A stretch of DNA of 44,625 bases. It comes from Candidatus Avimonas faecium (GTDB lineage Bacteria; Bacillota; Clostridia; Oscillospirales; Acutalibacteraceae). The stretch lies in assembly GCA_904419005.1 (NCBI GenBank), contig CAJFQI010000013.1, positions 1 through 44,625 of the forward strand. The letters are read 5' to 3'. Made by a program: the position numbers and the translations under genes. Shown one piece after another: positions 26,199-33,573 of this stretch; within the stretch, counting starts at the first letter, position 1; each line of letters begins with the position of its first letter. Below the pieces are notes generated by a model. It saw nothing but the letters and a program-made list of their open reading frames with translations. It did not search any database and was not told where the DNA came from.

Positions 26199-26900
26199 AT
26201 GAAAAAAGCCAGCGCACCGAAGCCGGCCGGGGCCGGCCAAAAGCTTTCAAAAAAGGAAATGGAGAAGCGCCGTGCCGCCGCGCTCCGGGCGGTGGAGGCG
26301 CTGAAGGAGCGGTATCCGGAGGGGATCTGCTTCCTGCAGTACCGTGAGCCGCTCCAGCTCCTGATTGCCACCCGGCTTTCCGCCCAGTGCACCGACGCGC
26401 GGGTCAACCTGGTCACCCCCGCGCTGTTCGCCCGGTTCCCCACCCTGGACGATTTTGCCGACGCCAACCCGGAGGAGGTGGGCGGGTACATCCGCTCCTG
26501 CGGCCTTTACAAAACCAAGGCGAGGGATATCGTGGCTATGGCCAGAATGCTGCGGGAGGATTACGGCGGCGTCGTTCCGGACACCGTGGAAGAGCTGGTG
26601 AAGCTCCCCGGCGTGGGACGAAAAACCGCCAACCTGGTGTGCGGCGACATCTACGGCAAGCCCGCCGTGGTGACCGACACCCACTGCATCCGGATTGCGA
26701 ACCGCCTGGGCCTGGTGGACACCAAGGACCCGTATAAGGTGGAAATGCAGCTCCGGGACCTTCTGCCGCCGGAGGAAAGCAACGATTTCTGCCACCGGCT
26801 GGTTCTGTTTGGGCGGGACATCTGCTCCGCCCGTTCCCCCCGCTGCGGGGAATGCCCGCTGGCGGACGGGTGTCCCGGAAAGGCGCAGGAGAACGGCTAG
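26199..26900 (+). CDS. nth: Endonuclease III
   Basis: DNA glycosylase/AP lyase for oxidised pyrimidines, 233 residues. It has the helix-hairpin-helix LPGVGRKTANLV with the catalytic lysine, the aspartate in VVTDTHC, and the four-cysteine cluster loop in the canonical C-x6-C-x2-C-x5-C spacing (CSARSPRCGECPLADGC) at the C-terminus. An N-terminal basic tail of about 25 residues (KKASAPKPAGAGQKLSKK) is longer than in E. coli and may add DNA affinity. The ATG at 26199 follows AAAGGAGA by 10 nt. A terminator follows. Confidence 0.96.
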   Translation: MKKASAPKPAGAGQKLSKKEMEKRRAAALRAVEALKERYPEGICFLQYREPLQLLIATRLSAQCTDARVNLVTPALFARFPTLDDFADANPEEVGGYIRSCGLYKTKARDIVAMARMLREDYGGVVPDTVEELVKLPGVGRKTANLVCGDIYGKPAVVTDTHCIRIANRLGLVDTKDPYKVEMQLRDLLPPEESNDFCHRLVLFGRDICSARSPRCGECPLADGCPGKAQENG

Positions 26901-26925
26901 AAGCCTACGACCGATATATAAACGA

Positions 26926-26973
26926 GAAAGGGAACGGCAAACGTTGCGCTTGCCGCTCCCTTTTCGCTTTTCC
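26926..26973 (+). terminator. Terminator of nth
   Basis: GAAAGGGAACGGCAA (26926-26940) pairs with the arm at 26950-26964 with one mismatch, loop of 9 nt, then TTTTCGCTTTT. It also lies just before the end of the convergent gene at 27026 and may serve both. Confidence 0.75.
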
Positions 26974-27025
26974 CGCAGGCGGGCGACGGCGCATCAAGCG
27001 GTCAAGCCACACTGTCAGCGCCGGC

Positions 27026-27529
27026 TTATTCCGCCAGCTTCTGCGCCCGATGCTCCGCCGCTTCGGCCTCCCGCAGCTTCCCGCCGGGGATCACCGTAAG
27101 CCGTGGCTCCTCCCGTTCGCCCGCGGTCAGCCTAGCACGGCAGCGGGTATAGACCGGCGCTGCAATCAGGCTGAGGAATCCCCACAGCACGCTGTACAGC
27201 AAGCAGACCTGCCCCTTGATGTTCAGAAACATCCCGCTGTAATCCCATACGTTGAGCTTCAGCTTCAGGTTAAACAGGCAGCCGCTGAAAAATTCCACCG
27301 CCGTCACCGCCAGCGCGCACAGGGTGCAGCGCTGGAACAGGCCCCGGCGGCAGAAGGAATGGATCCTGCCGATCAGGTTGAAGCAGGCCCCTCCGACAAA
27401 AAACATGCTCCAATGGGAATATCCTCTCCACAAGACCTCTATAATGTTATACAGAAAGCCGCCGATGCAAAACAGGCAAACGCTGCATTTTACCTCCTTG
27501 GCCACCGACTTTCCATTGAGCTTTTGCAT
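27026..27529 (-). CDS. PF06541-like membrane protein (putative ABC-transporter type IV), short form
   Basis: A 167-residue membrane protein with four or five helices (CLFCIGGFLYNIIEVLW, MFFVGGACFNLIGRI, a segment near TLCALAVTAVEFFSG, and LLYSVLWGFLSLIAAPVY). The pattern 'FLYNIIEVLWRG...FVGGACFNLIG' and 'WDYSGMFLNIKGQVCLLYSVLWG' resembles the PF06541 family, of which another member lies at 28880. It ends in a charged tail. The start at 27529 is behind GGAAGGGCGG. Function of the family is not established; the transporter name is only a Pfam label. Confidence 0.7.
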   Translation of the reverse strand: MQKLNGKSVAKEVKCSVCLFCIGGFLYNIIEVLWRGYSHWSMFFVGGACFNLIGRIHSFCRRGLFQRCTLCALAVTAVEFFSGCLFNLKLKLNVWDYSGMFLNIKGQVCLLYSVLWGFLSLIAAPVYTRCRARLTAGEREEPRLTVIPGGKLREAEAAEHRAQKLAE

Positions 27530-27890
27530 TGGAAATCCGCCCTTCCCGCATCTCGCCAAATAGGGGCCGCCTGCCCGACGGCCCTTTCCCTGTTAAGATG
27601 CCCGGATGAGGAGCGGATTTCCCCGTAAGTTTTTGCCACGACCGTTTCGTGAAAATACCCGGATATTCTGTTATGCTTTCCTTTTTGGTCCATGCCTGCG
27701 GGATATCCGCCCATCTTAATGGATTTTTCTTAATTTTTTCTTGCTTTTTATCTTCGCTTTTCCGTCCGCTTATGCTATGATGAAAAATGGTTGGGAAAAT
27801 GCATCATCGCCCTCTTGGGGCCTTGGCGGCGCGAAGACGGACGGCCGTTTCCGTCCGGTGTGCTTTCAACAAGCAAGGAGGCGACCAACC
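27530..27890. other. Divergent intergenic region between the PF06541 and DUF368 genes
   Basis: No gene is supported. The middle (27640-27780) is AT-richer and contains promoter-like TATGAT (near 27776) for the plus-strand gene. Frames reaching across this stretch have no ribosome site. Confidence 0.45.
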
Positions 27891-28817
27891 ATGTCCAGCA
27901 AGGCAGAAAAGTCCCGCTTTTTCAAAAATCCTACGGGAATGCGGCAAAGACGCCGAGGCAATAGCGGGAGCCAATCCAATGACCGGGAGAGGGCCGCATC
28001 GTTTGGGAGAGCCCTGATTACCGGCTTTTTCATCGGCATCGGCGCCATTGCGCCGGGCATCAGCGGCGGGGCCATCGCGGTGATTTTCGGGCTTTACGAC
28101 CGGATCGCGGATGCTGTCGCCCATTTCTACCGCGGCTTCCGGGAAAAAATGCGGTTTCTTCTCCCCTTATGCTTGGGAGGCGGGGCAGGCGTATTGCTTT
28201 TCAGCCGGATGATTTCCTGGCTTTTTGCCCACTACAACACGCCGGTGCGGATCCTGTTTATCGGCCTGATGGCCGGCACGCTCCCTTCCCTTTTCCGCAC
28301 GGCGGCCAAGGAAGGCTTCCGCCGCCGGTACCTGCTGGCTTTCTTCGCGGCGGCGGCCGCCACGGCGGCGCTTGGGCGGAGCGACGGCGTGGCGGTGCTG
28401 GGCGGCACCATCACCCTCTCTTTTCCGGTCCTAGCCGCCTGCGGGGCGGTAATCGGGTTCGGCACCATCGTGCCGGGCGTCAGCTCGTCGTTTCTGCTGA
28501 TGGCGGCCGGGCTATACGAGCCGCTGATGCAGATTCTCACCTCTTTAGAGGGAAAAAAGCTCCTCCCGCTGGGGCTGGGATTCGCGCTGTTTGTCCTGCT
28601 CTTCGCCAAAGCAGTCAGCTACCTGTACCTCAGGGCCTACGGCTGGACCAGCTTTACGGTCGCCGGCCTGCTGGTCGGCTCCATTGTCCCAGTCATCCCC
28701 GCGCAGATCCCTTTGGATTGGTTTACGGCGGGGGCCTGCCTGCTGGCCGTTTCCGGCGGCTGGCTGTCCTGGTACCTGCTCAAGCAAAAAGAGGACGACG
28801 GAGCTATGCATTCATAA
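27891..28817 (+). CDS. DUF368 membrane protein (PopT-type undecaprenyl-phosphate translocase family)
   Basis: Polytopic membrane protein of 308 residues with about eight helices. The DUF368 signature is clear at the start of the membrane part (GFFIGIGAIAPGISGGAIAVIFGLYDRI) and is repeated in inverted-like fashion in the second half (GAVIGFGTIVPGVSSSFLLMAAGLY). Members were recently identified as translocases that return undecaprenyl phosphate, the cell-wall lipid carrier, to the inner face. A hydrophilic N-terminal extension of about 40 residues (KSRFFKNPTGMRQRRRG) is unusual. ATG at 27891 lies 8 nt after AAGGAGG. The PF06541 gene starts 62 bp downstream. Confidence 0.86.
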   Translation: MSSKAEKSRFFKNPTGMRQRRRGNSGSQSNDRERAASFGRALITGFFIGIGAIAPGISGGAIAVIFGLYDRIADAVAHFYRGFREKMRFLLPLCLGGGAGVLLFSRMISWLFAHYNTPVRILFIGLMAGTLPSLFRTAAKEGFRRRYLLAFFAAAAATAALGRSDGVAVLGGTITLSFPVLAACGAVIGFGTIVPGVSSSFLLMAAGLYEPLMQILTSLEGKKLLPLGLGFALFVLLFAKAVSYLYLRAYGWTSFTVAGLLVGSIVPVIPAQIPLDWFTAGACLLAVSGGWLSWYLLKQKEDDGAMHS

Positions 28818-28819
28818 TT

Positions 28820-28828
28820 TGCTATAAT
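28820..28828 (+). promoter_or_regulatory. Extended -10 promoter upstream of the second PF06541 gene
   Basis: TGCTATAAT (TATAAT at 28823-28828) directly after the DUF368 stop codon. No clear -35. It gives a leader of about 45 nt, so this gene may be transcribed separately as well as with DUF368. Confidence 0.5.
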
Positions 28829-28879
28829 GATACAAGCGTTCCCGCCGGGTGCCACGGCCGGAGGAACACAGGAGGAAAC

Positions 28880-29680
28880 ATGGAAAACGCAAAGGAACGC
28901 AACACCCCCATGCCAGCGCCGTCCGCGGCGGCCCCGGCCGAGCCGGAGGCGGTGCCGACGGTTCCCGAAAAGCAGGCGGCCGACGGGAGGTTCCGCTTCG
29001 GCCGCAGAGGAAGGCCGCCGCGCAAGCCGACCTCCCAGATCAAGCTGGATTATTATACCCTGTTTTGGGTCTTTTTTATCGGATGCTTTGCGGGCGTCGT
29101 CCTGGAAACCGGCTGGTGCCTTCTGACCCGCCACCATTTTGAAAGCCGGGTCGGCGTCATCTACGGCCCGTTCAACCCGGTATACGGCTTTGGGGCCGTG
29201 CTGCTCACCGTATGCCTGAAATGGCTCAGCGATAAGCGGGATCTGTGGATTTTTCTCGGCAGCGCGGTGCTGGGCGGCGCATTTGAGTATTTATGCAGCC
29301 TGTTCCAGGAGCTGGCGTTCGGCACCGTTTCCTGGGAATACAGCAAAACCCAATTCAACTTCGGCGGACGCACCAACGTCATGTATGCCTTTATGTGGGG
29401 GCTGCTCGGCCTGCTGTGGGTCAAGGAGTTTTTCCCCCGCCTGTACACCCTCATTGAAAAGATCCCCAAGAAAGCCGGCACGATCCTGACGGCGGTGCTC
29501 ACGGTGTTCATGGTGCTGAACATGCTGATTTCCGCGATGGCTGTGGAACGGCAGTCCCAGCGCCGGATGGGCGTGCCCGCTACCAACCCGATCAGCCAAT
29601 TTTTAGACGAGCATTACCCGGACGAGTTTCTGGAAAAGATCTATCCAAACATGATGGTCGTGGAAACTCTGCCGCAATAG
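28880..29680 (+). CDS. PF06541 membrane protein (putative ABC-transporter type IV), long form
   Basis: Membrane protein of 266 residues. The first 50 are hydrophilic and Pro/Ala/Arg-rich (disordered), then the family core begins: LFWVFFIGCFAGVVLETGW, YGPFNPVYGFGAVLLTVCL, FLGSAVLGGAFEYLCSLFQE, WDYS-like WEYSKTQFNFGGRTNVMYAFMWG, and a final helix VLTVFMVLNMLISAMAV, followed by a hydrophilic C-terminus. The ATG at 28880 is 5 nt after GGAGGA. A frame extending back to 28169 overlaps DUF368 and is not coding. Function unknown; proximity to DUF368 suggests an envelope role (inference). Confidence 0.82.
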   Translation: MENAKERNTPMPAPSAAAPAEPEAVPTVPEKQAADGRFRFGRRGRPPRKPTSQIKLDYYTLFWVFFIGCFAGVVLETGWCLLTRHHFESRVGVIYGPFNPVYGFGAVLLTVCLKWLSDKRDLWIFLGSAVLGGAFEYLCSLFQELAFGTVSWEYSKTQFNFGGRTNVMYAFMWGLLGLLWVKEFFPRLYTLIEKIPKKAGTILTAVLTVFMVLNMLISAMAVERQSQRRMGVPATNPISQFLDEHYPDEFLEKIYPNMMVVETLPQ

Positions 29681-29683
29681 GAT

Positions 29684-29727
29684 ACAGCAAGGGAGGCACC
29701 GCGGCGGCGCGGCGTCTCCCTTGCTGT
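29684..29727. repeat. GC-rich 12-bp inverted repeat downstream of the PF06541 gene
   Basis: ACAGCAAGGGAG (29684-29695) pairs with CTCCCTTGCTGT (29716-29727); the inner part can pair further through CCGCG/CGCGG. No U-run follows, so it is a stable stem of uncertain role. Confidence 0.55.
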
Positions 29728-29833
29728 CCATCCAGCTTTGCCGGCTTCAGCCCCGATGGGCGCGGCTTGCAGGAGCCGGCCTCCCTTGATACGGCAGGGA
29801 CGGGAGCGCGGAAGCCGAAAATGCGCCGCCAAG

Positions 29834-29874
29834 TTGCAGCCTGGTAAAGTATGTGGTATACTAAGCGGTATACT
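29834..29874 (+). promoter_or_regulatory. Promoter of the SGNH hydrolase gene with a duplicated TATACTAAG box
   Basis: TTGCAG (29834-29839), 17-bp spacer, TATACT (29857-29862). A second copy of GGTATACTAAG follows 12 bp later (TATACT at 29869-29874). Transcription from the first box starts inside or just after the second. Confidence 0.7.
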
Positions 29875-29941
29875 AAGGACGTTTTACTGCAAGAATACTG
29901 TTAAAAACAACCGGGCCCAACCGGATAAGGTCGTGTTTTTC

Positions 29942-30784
29942 TTGTCCCAAAAAGCACCGTCTTCTAACGCGCCTCTGAATGCGCCTCCCACCCGAAAAGT
30001 GAAGAGAAAGCATCCGGTTTTGAAGGCCTTTATCACCGCTTTCTTAGCTGGCTTGGCGGTATGCAGCGTCGTATTGGCTCTGCGGATTGACACTCTGTGC
30101 GGAAACCCCTGCGCCCCTTTCTTTGGCCAGCAGGGCGGAAATCCGGAGGGGAGCGGCGGAAGCTCCGTTTCCTCCAATCCCCCTGCCTCCTCCGACCAGA
30201 GCTTTGAAGAATACCTGAATAACACCATCTTCATCGGGGATTCCCGCAGCAACGGGATGGCCAATTACGGCTTTGTCCCCCGTGACCGGGTATATGCCAT
30301 TGACGGGGCCAACCACCAGACGGCCCGCACGCAGCGCTTTCTGATTTTAGGCAGCACGGGGCAGCGATTGACCATTGCGCAGGCGATCGCGGTGGTCAAG
30401 CCGGCCCGGATGATCGTTTCCTTCGGCATCAACGGGATCGCCTTTATGGGCGAACAGACCTTTTTTGATGAATACGCAGCCTTTCTGGACGAGCTGAAGG
30501 CGGCCTCCCCCGATACGATCCTTGTTGTCCAATCGATCCTGCCGGTTTCCGCCGCGCGGGAGGCCGAGGACCCGCGGATGTCCAACGCGACCATTGACGC
30601 CTATAATCAAAAGCTGCAGGCGCTGACCCTTGAAAAAAGCGGCCGGTGGCTGGATACCGCTTGGCTGCTGAAGGATTCCCAAGGGGCCTTAGCCGCCGCC
30701 TATGACGCGGGGGATGGTCTGCATTTCAACGAACAGGCTTATGAGGCTTTGTTTTCCTATTACGATCAGAACCGCATTTATTAA
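29942..30784 (+). CDS. SGNH/GDSL hydrolase with an N-terminal membrane anchor
   Basis: Predicted cell-surface esterase/lipase-like protein of about 280 residues. A basic stretch (RKVKRKH) precedes one transmembrane segment at about 26-47, then a Gly/Ser-rich linker (about 64-85), then the SGNH domain: GDSRSNG with nucleophile S101, and D258/H261 in DGLHFNE. Members of this group act on acyl or acetyl esters of cell-wall or exopolysaccharide; the substrate here is unknown. The start is set at TTG 29942 because transcription begins near 29868 and AAGG lies 11 nt upstream; GTG at 29933 is the alternative. Frames beginning at 29738 would start before the promoter. Confidence 0.78.
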   Translation: MSQKAPSSNAPLNAPPTRKVKRKHPVLKAFITAFLAGLAVCSVVLALRIDTLCGNPCAPFFGQQGGNPEGSGGSSVSSNPPASSDQSFEEYLNNTIFIGDSRSNGMANYGFVPRDRVYAIDGANHQTARTQRFLILGSTGQRLTIAQAIAVVKPARMIVSFGINGIAFMGEQTFFDEYAAFLDELKAASPDTILVVQSILPVSAAREAEDPRMSNATIDAYNQKLQALTLEKSGRWLDTAWLLKDSQGALAAAYDAGDGLHFNEQAYEALFSYYDQNRIY

Positions 30785-30800
30785 AAGGCTAAGCGGCCAT

Positions 30801-30814
30801 ATTCCCCGGGGAAT
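30801..30814. repeat. 14-bp perfect palindrome after the SGNH hydrolase gene
   Basis: ATTCCCCGGGGAAT lies 16 bp after the stop, flanked by GGC/GCC. Possibly part of a terminator with the TTTTCC at 30830, or a protein site. Weak evidence. Confidence 0.35.
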
Positions 30815-30895
30815 GCCGGCTCGGCCTCCTTTTCCTTATTTTCTGCGGCGCACCTCCCCGCCCGGGCGGGATGCCGAGAAAGGACGGCGTCTGTG

Positions 30896-31333
30896 ATGAA
30901 AGTGGCTGTCATCGGTACGCGTCGGGTGCCGGATACCATTGCGGCACATATCCTCGCCTATCTCCCGGCCAGCACCACCGAATTGGTCAGCGGCGGGGCG
31001 GAAGGGGTGGACCGCGCCGCGGAAGAGATCGCCTCTTCCCTCTCCCTGCCAATCCGTCGGTTCCTTCCGGATTATGGGCGGTACGGCCGCCGCGCGCCGC
31101 TGATGCGCAACCTTGAGATCATTGAATACGCGGACGAGGTGCTTGCCTTTTGGGACGGCGCCTCCCGCGGAACAATGCACAGCATTGCGGAATGCATCCG
31201 GCTGGGCAAGCCGGTACGGGTGATCCCGCTCAGCAGGCTGTACCCTGCCGGCCCCGGCAGCGAGGATACCGACGACGGCACGCTGAACAGCCCCTCCCAT
31301 GCACATGAAAGGTTGGAACAGGAAAAGCCATGA
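30896..31333 (+). CDS. SLOG-superfamily protein (DUF2493/YspA-like)
   Basis: Soluble Rossmann-like protein of 145 residues. It shows the SLOG nucleotide-binding pattern: KVAVIGTRRVPD at the N-terminus, the loop LVSGGAEGVDRAAEEIA, then LMRNLEIIEYADEVLAFWDGASRGTMHSIAECIRLGKPVRVI. This group is thought to bind nucleotide-derived ligands and is related to DprA and YspA; the ligand is not known. The C-terminal 30 residues are hydrophilic and variable. ATG at 30896 has AAAGGA 11 nt upstream. Its stop codon overlaps the start of the next gene (ATGA), which suggests translational coupling. Confidence 0.82.
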   Translation: MKVAVIGTRRVPDTIAAHILAYLPASTTELVSGGAEGVDRAAEEIASSLSLPIRRFLPDYGRYGRRAPLMRNLEIIEYADEVLAFWDGASRGTMHSIAECIRLGKPVRVIPLSRLYPAGPGSEDTDDGTLNSPSHAHERLEQEKP

Positions 31334-31746
31334 GCGTTGTAAAAGGCAAAATCGAAGCGAGCATCACCTTGAGCCGGTCTACCTGCTATTTTATGCGCAC
31401 CGGGAAATGCTCACTGAACATCGTGACCGACTATTATGTGGCAACCTCCACCCGCACCGCCGCCAGCGACCTGCTGTACTGCCCGCGGCTGTACCGGGCG
31501 ATGCGCAACCGGGAGAGGATGAAGCCCATTACCGTCACCCCCTGCGAATGCGGGCATGCGGAGGTGGTTTCCGGCCATCAGAGGGCCTGCATTGCCAGCC
31601 AGAAAAATTTGGAGCTGATTATTCAGCCGGCCGGTCCCGAAATCAAAGCCGACTGTCCGATCTGCGGCGGGCAGATCACCTTTGAGGAAAACAGCGGCAG
31701 CAACCGGATCATTTCCCTGCGGGTCCGTGTGGAGGATGACAAATAA
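31330..31746 (+). CDS. Cysteine-rich protein of unknown function, coupled to the SLOG-like gene
   Basis: I do not recognise the family. 138 residues with eight cysteines (19, 27, 51, 72, 74, 87, 109, 112). The CxC pair (CEC, 72-74) and CxxC pair (CPIC, 109-112), with His76 and His83, could form one or two zinc ribbons. The start is a beta-rich stretch (GKIEASITLSRSTCYFM), and the centre has a basic helix (RLYRAMRNRERMKPI). No membrane segment. It overlaps the stop of the SLOG-like gene by 4 bp, so the two proteins are probably made together. Zinc binding and any role in nucleic-acid or ligand binding are inference. Confidence 0.7.
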   Translation: MSVVKGKIEASITLSRSTCYFMRTGKCSLNIVTDYYVATSTRTAASDLLYCPRLYRAMRNRERMKPITVTPCECGHAEVVSGHQRACIASQKNLELIIQPAGPEIKADCPICGGQITFEENSGSNRIISLRVRVEDDK

Positions 31747-31973
31747 GCGCAGGCAAATCCGCCGGCGCCGGAGGCTCCCTTTTGGCAAGGGCATTCTCCC
31801 GCACCGGCGGCTCTTTTTGACGAGAAACCACACCGTTGAAAGGCAACAAGCAGGATGGCTGCCTCATTCGGCATCCAAAAATGTCCGATCGGCGTCCTGC
31901 GGCATCTCCGGATTTTGATTCGGAAGGGAAGTCTCTGAATCGCTCCGGCGGATCGGTATGGGAGAAAGCTGCT

Positions 31974-32015
31974 AAAAAGCGGCAAGCGGGCTTTTCGGCC
32001 CGTTTGCCGCTTTTT
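31974..32015. terminator. Bidirectional terminator between the SLOG pair and murC
   Basis: An 18-bp stem with one wobble (31974-31991 and 31998-32015) with a 6-nt loop and A5/T5 ends. It lies between convergent genes and can serve both. Confidence 0.9.
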
Positions 32016-32043
32016 ACATTTCTCAATGATCCGGCTTGCTCGC

Positions 32044-33447
32044 TTATTTCCGAGCATCCAGAGCCTTTGCAATCATCCGGGCGCATTTGTACACGTCGCC
32101 GCCCCCCATCGTGAGGACGAGATCCCCCTTTTCGGCGTGCGCCGCCACATAGTCCGTGATTTCCGGGAAGGTCGGCAGATACAGCGCGCCCGGGATTTTA
32201 TCGGTAATCTGCCGGGAGGACACCCCCCAGGTGTTCTCCTCCCGCGAACCCATGATATCGCTGAGGATCACCTGGTCGGCCGCCGACAGCGCCTGTACAA
32301 ACCCGTCCAGATGCTGGGCGGTGCGGGAAAAGGTAAAGGGCTGGAACACGGCCCAAATCCGGCGGTACCCCATCCCCTTGGCTGCGCTGAGGGTGGCGGC
32401 GATCTCGGTAGGATGATGAGCATAGTCGTCCGCAACCGTCACCCCTCCGAAGGTGCCGAGAAATTCAAACCGCCGTCCGGCGCCGCGGAAGGAGCGCAGG
32501 CCCTCCGCGATCTGCTGCGCATCCGCGCCGCAGAGGTACGCCGCCGCCGCAGCCGCCGTCGCATTCGAAATATTGTGCGCTCCCGGCACGCCGAGGCGGA
32601 GGGAGGCAAAAAATTCCCCGTTGTGGTACAGGTCGAACGCGCCGTAGGAGCCGTCCTCAAACCGGCAGTTGCGGGCCGACCACGCCAACCCGGTGCCGGT
32701 ACCGTACCAGATGAGCTTTTCGGGGGCGATCCCTTCCACCGCCCGGCGGGCGTTGGCGTCGTCGTGGTTGGCGATCACCGCTTTGCTCGCCAGCCCGGCG
32801 AAGGTATGGAAGGACGCGATCACATTATCCAACGTGCCGAAATAATCAAGATGGTCGGCGTCCACGTTCAGGATCACCGAAACCGCCGGCGTCATGGAAA
32901 GGTAATGGTCCTGGAACTCGCACGCCTCGCAGACAAAGGTATCGCTGCTCCCGGCGCGGCCGTTGGCATTGATGAGTGGCAGGCGGCCGCCGATAAAGAC
33001 GGTCGGGTCCTGCCCCGCCTGCAGAAGGATCTGCGCCACCATCGACGTCGTGGTGGTTTTCCCGTGGGTCCCCGCCACCCCGACCGCGTTCTTGTAATGG
33101 CGGCTGATCAGGCCGAGGAGCTTTCCCCGTTCAATCGTCGGGATCCCGCTCTGCCGCGCCTGCACCAGCTCGGGATTCTGGGGATTGACCGCCGAGGTAT
33201 ATACCACAAGCTCGGCGTCCCCTACGTTTTCCGCCGCCTGATGCATGGCGACCGGGATGCCCAGCCGCGTCATCCGGTCCACATTGTCCGAAGGATTCAC
33301 ATCCGATCCGGTAATACGGTATCCCCGGGAATGGAGGATTTCCGCCAGCGGGCTCATCCCGGAGCCCCCGATCCCCACGAAATGCACCCGTTTGACCGAG
33401 CGCAGGATTTCCTGCAGCTGCTCATCGGTGCGTACTGCTGTCTCCAT
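32044..33447 (-). CDS. murC: UDP-N-acetylmuramate--L-alanine ligase
   Basis: Adds L-alanine to UDP-MurNAc, the first peptide step of peptidoglycan synthesis; cytoplasmic, 467 residues. Clear MurC motifs: VHFVGIGGSGMSPLAEIL, the P-loop AGTHGKTTTTSM, the ESCEFQ-like ACEFQDHYLS (EACEFQ), NVDADHLDYFG, and the C-terminal domain DDYAHHPTEI and MGGGDVYKCA. The start at 33447 follows GAAAGG by 9 nt; the longer frame to 33540 starts in an AT-rich promoter-like stretch with TATAAT on the minus strand near 33505-33515. recD2 is upstream on the same strand, 127 bp away. Confidence 0.95.
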   Translation of the reverse strand: METAVRTDEQLQEILRSVKRVHFVGIGGSGMSPLAEILHSRGYRITGSDVNPSDNVDRMTRLGIPVAMHQAAENVGDAELVVYTSAVNPQNPELVQARQSGIPTIERGKLLGLISRHYKNAVGVAGTHGKTTTTSMVAQILLQAGQDPTVFIGGRLPLINANGRAGSSDTFVCEACEFQDHYLSMTPAVSVILNVDADHLDYFGTLDNVIASFHTFAGLASKAVIANHDDANARRAVEGIAPEKLIWYGTGTGLAWSARNCRFEDGSYGAFDLYHNGEFFASLRLGVPGAHNISNATAAAAAAYLCGADAQQIAEGLRSFRGAGRRFEFLGTFGGVTVADDYAHHPTEIAATLSAAKGMGYRRIWAVFQPFTFSRTAQHLDGFVQALSAADQVILSDIMGSREENTWGVSSRQITDKIPGALYLPTFPEITDYVAAHAEKGDLVLTMGGGDVYKCARMIAKALDARK

Positions 33448-33573
33448 ATGTTTCAACCTTTCCGCCGCCTTATTTTTGCCGTCCCCACTACGTGGACACA
33501 TCCTATTTATTATATTACCGGCGGCAAGGAAAATAAACACTTTTTTCAGCCGGCTGGGCCTTTTTCCTGCCTT

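Noticed and set aside
27490-27714. 74-codon minus-strand frame overlapping the 5' end of the short PF06541 gene
   Set aside because: It overlaps the conserved gene in another frame and has no homology that I can recognise.
28169-28879. Upstream extension of the long PF06541 gene
   Set aside because: It overlaps the DUF368 gene in another frame; a strong ribosome site marks the start at 28880.
29738-29941. N-terminal extension of the SGNH hydrolase
   Set aside because: The promoter at 29834-29862 lies inside it, and the extension has no signal or domain.
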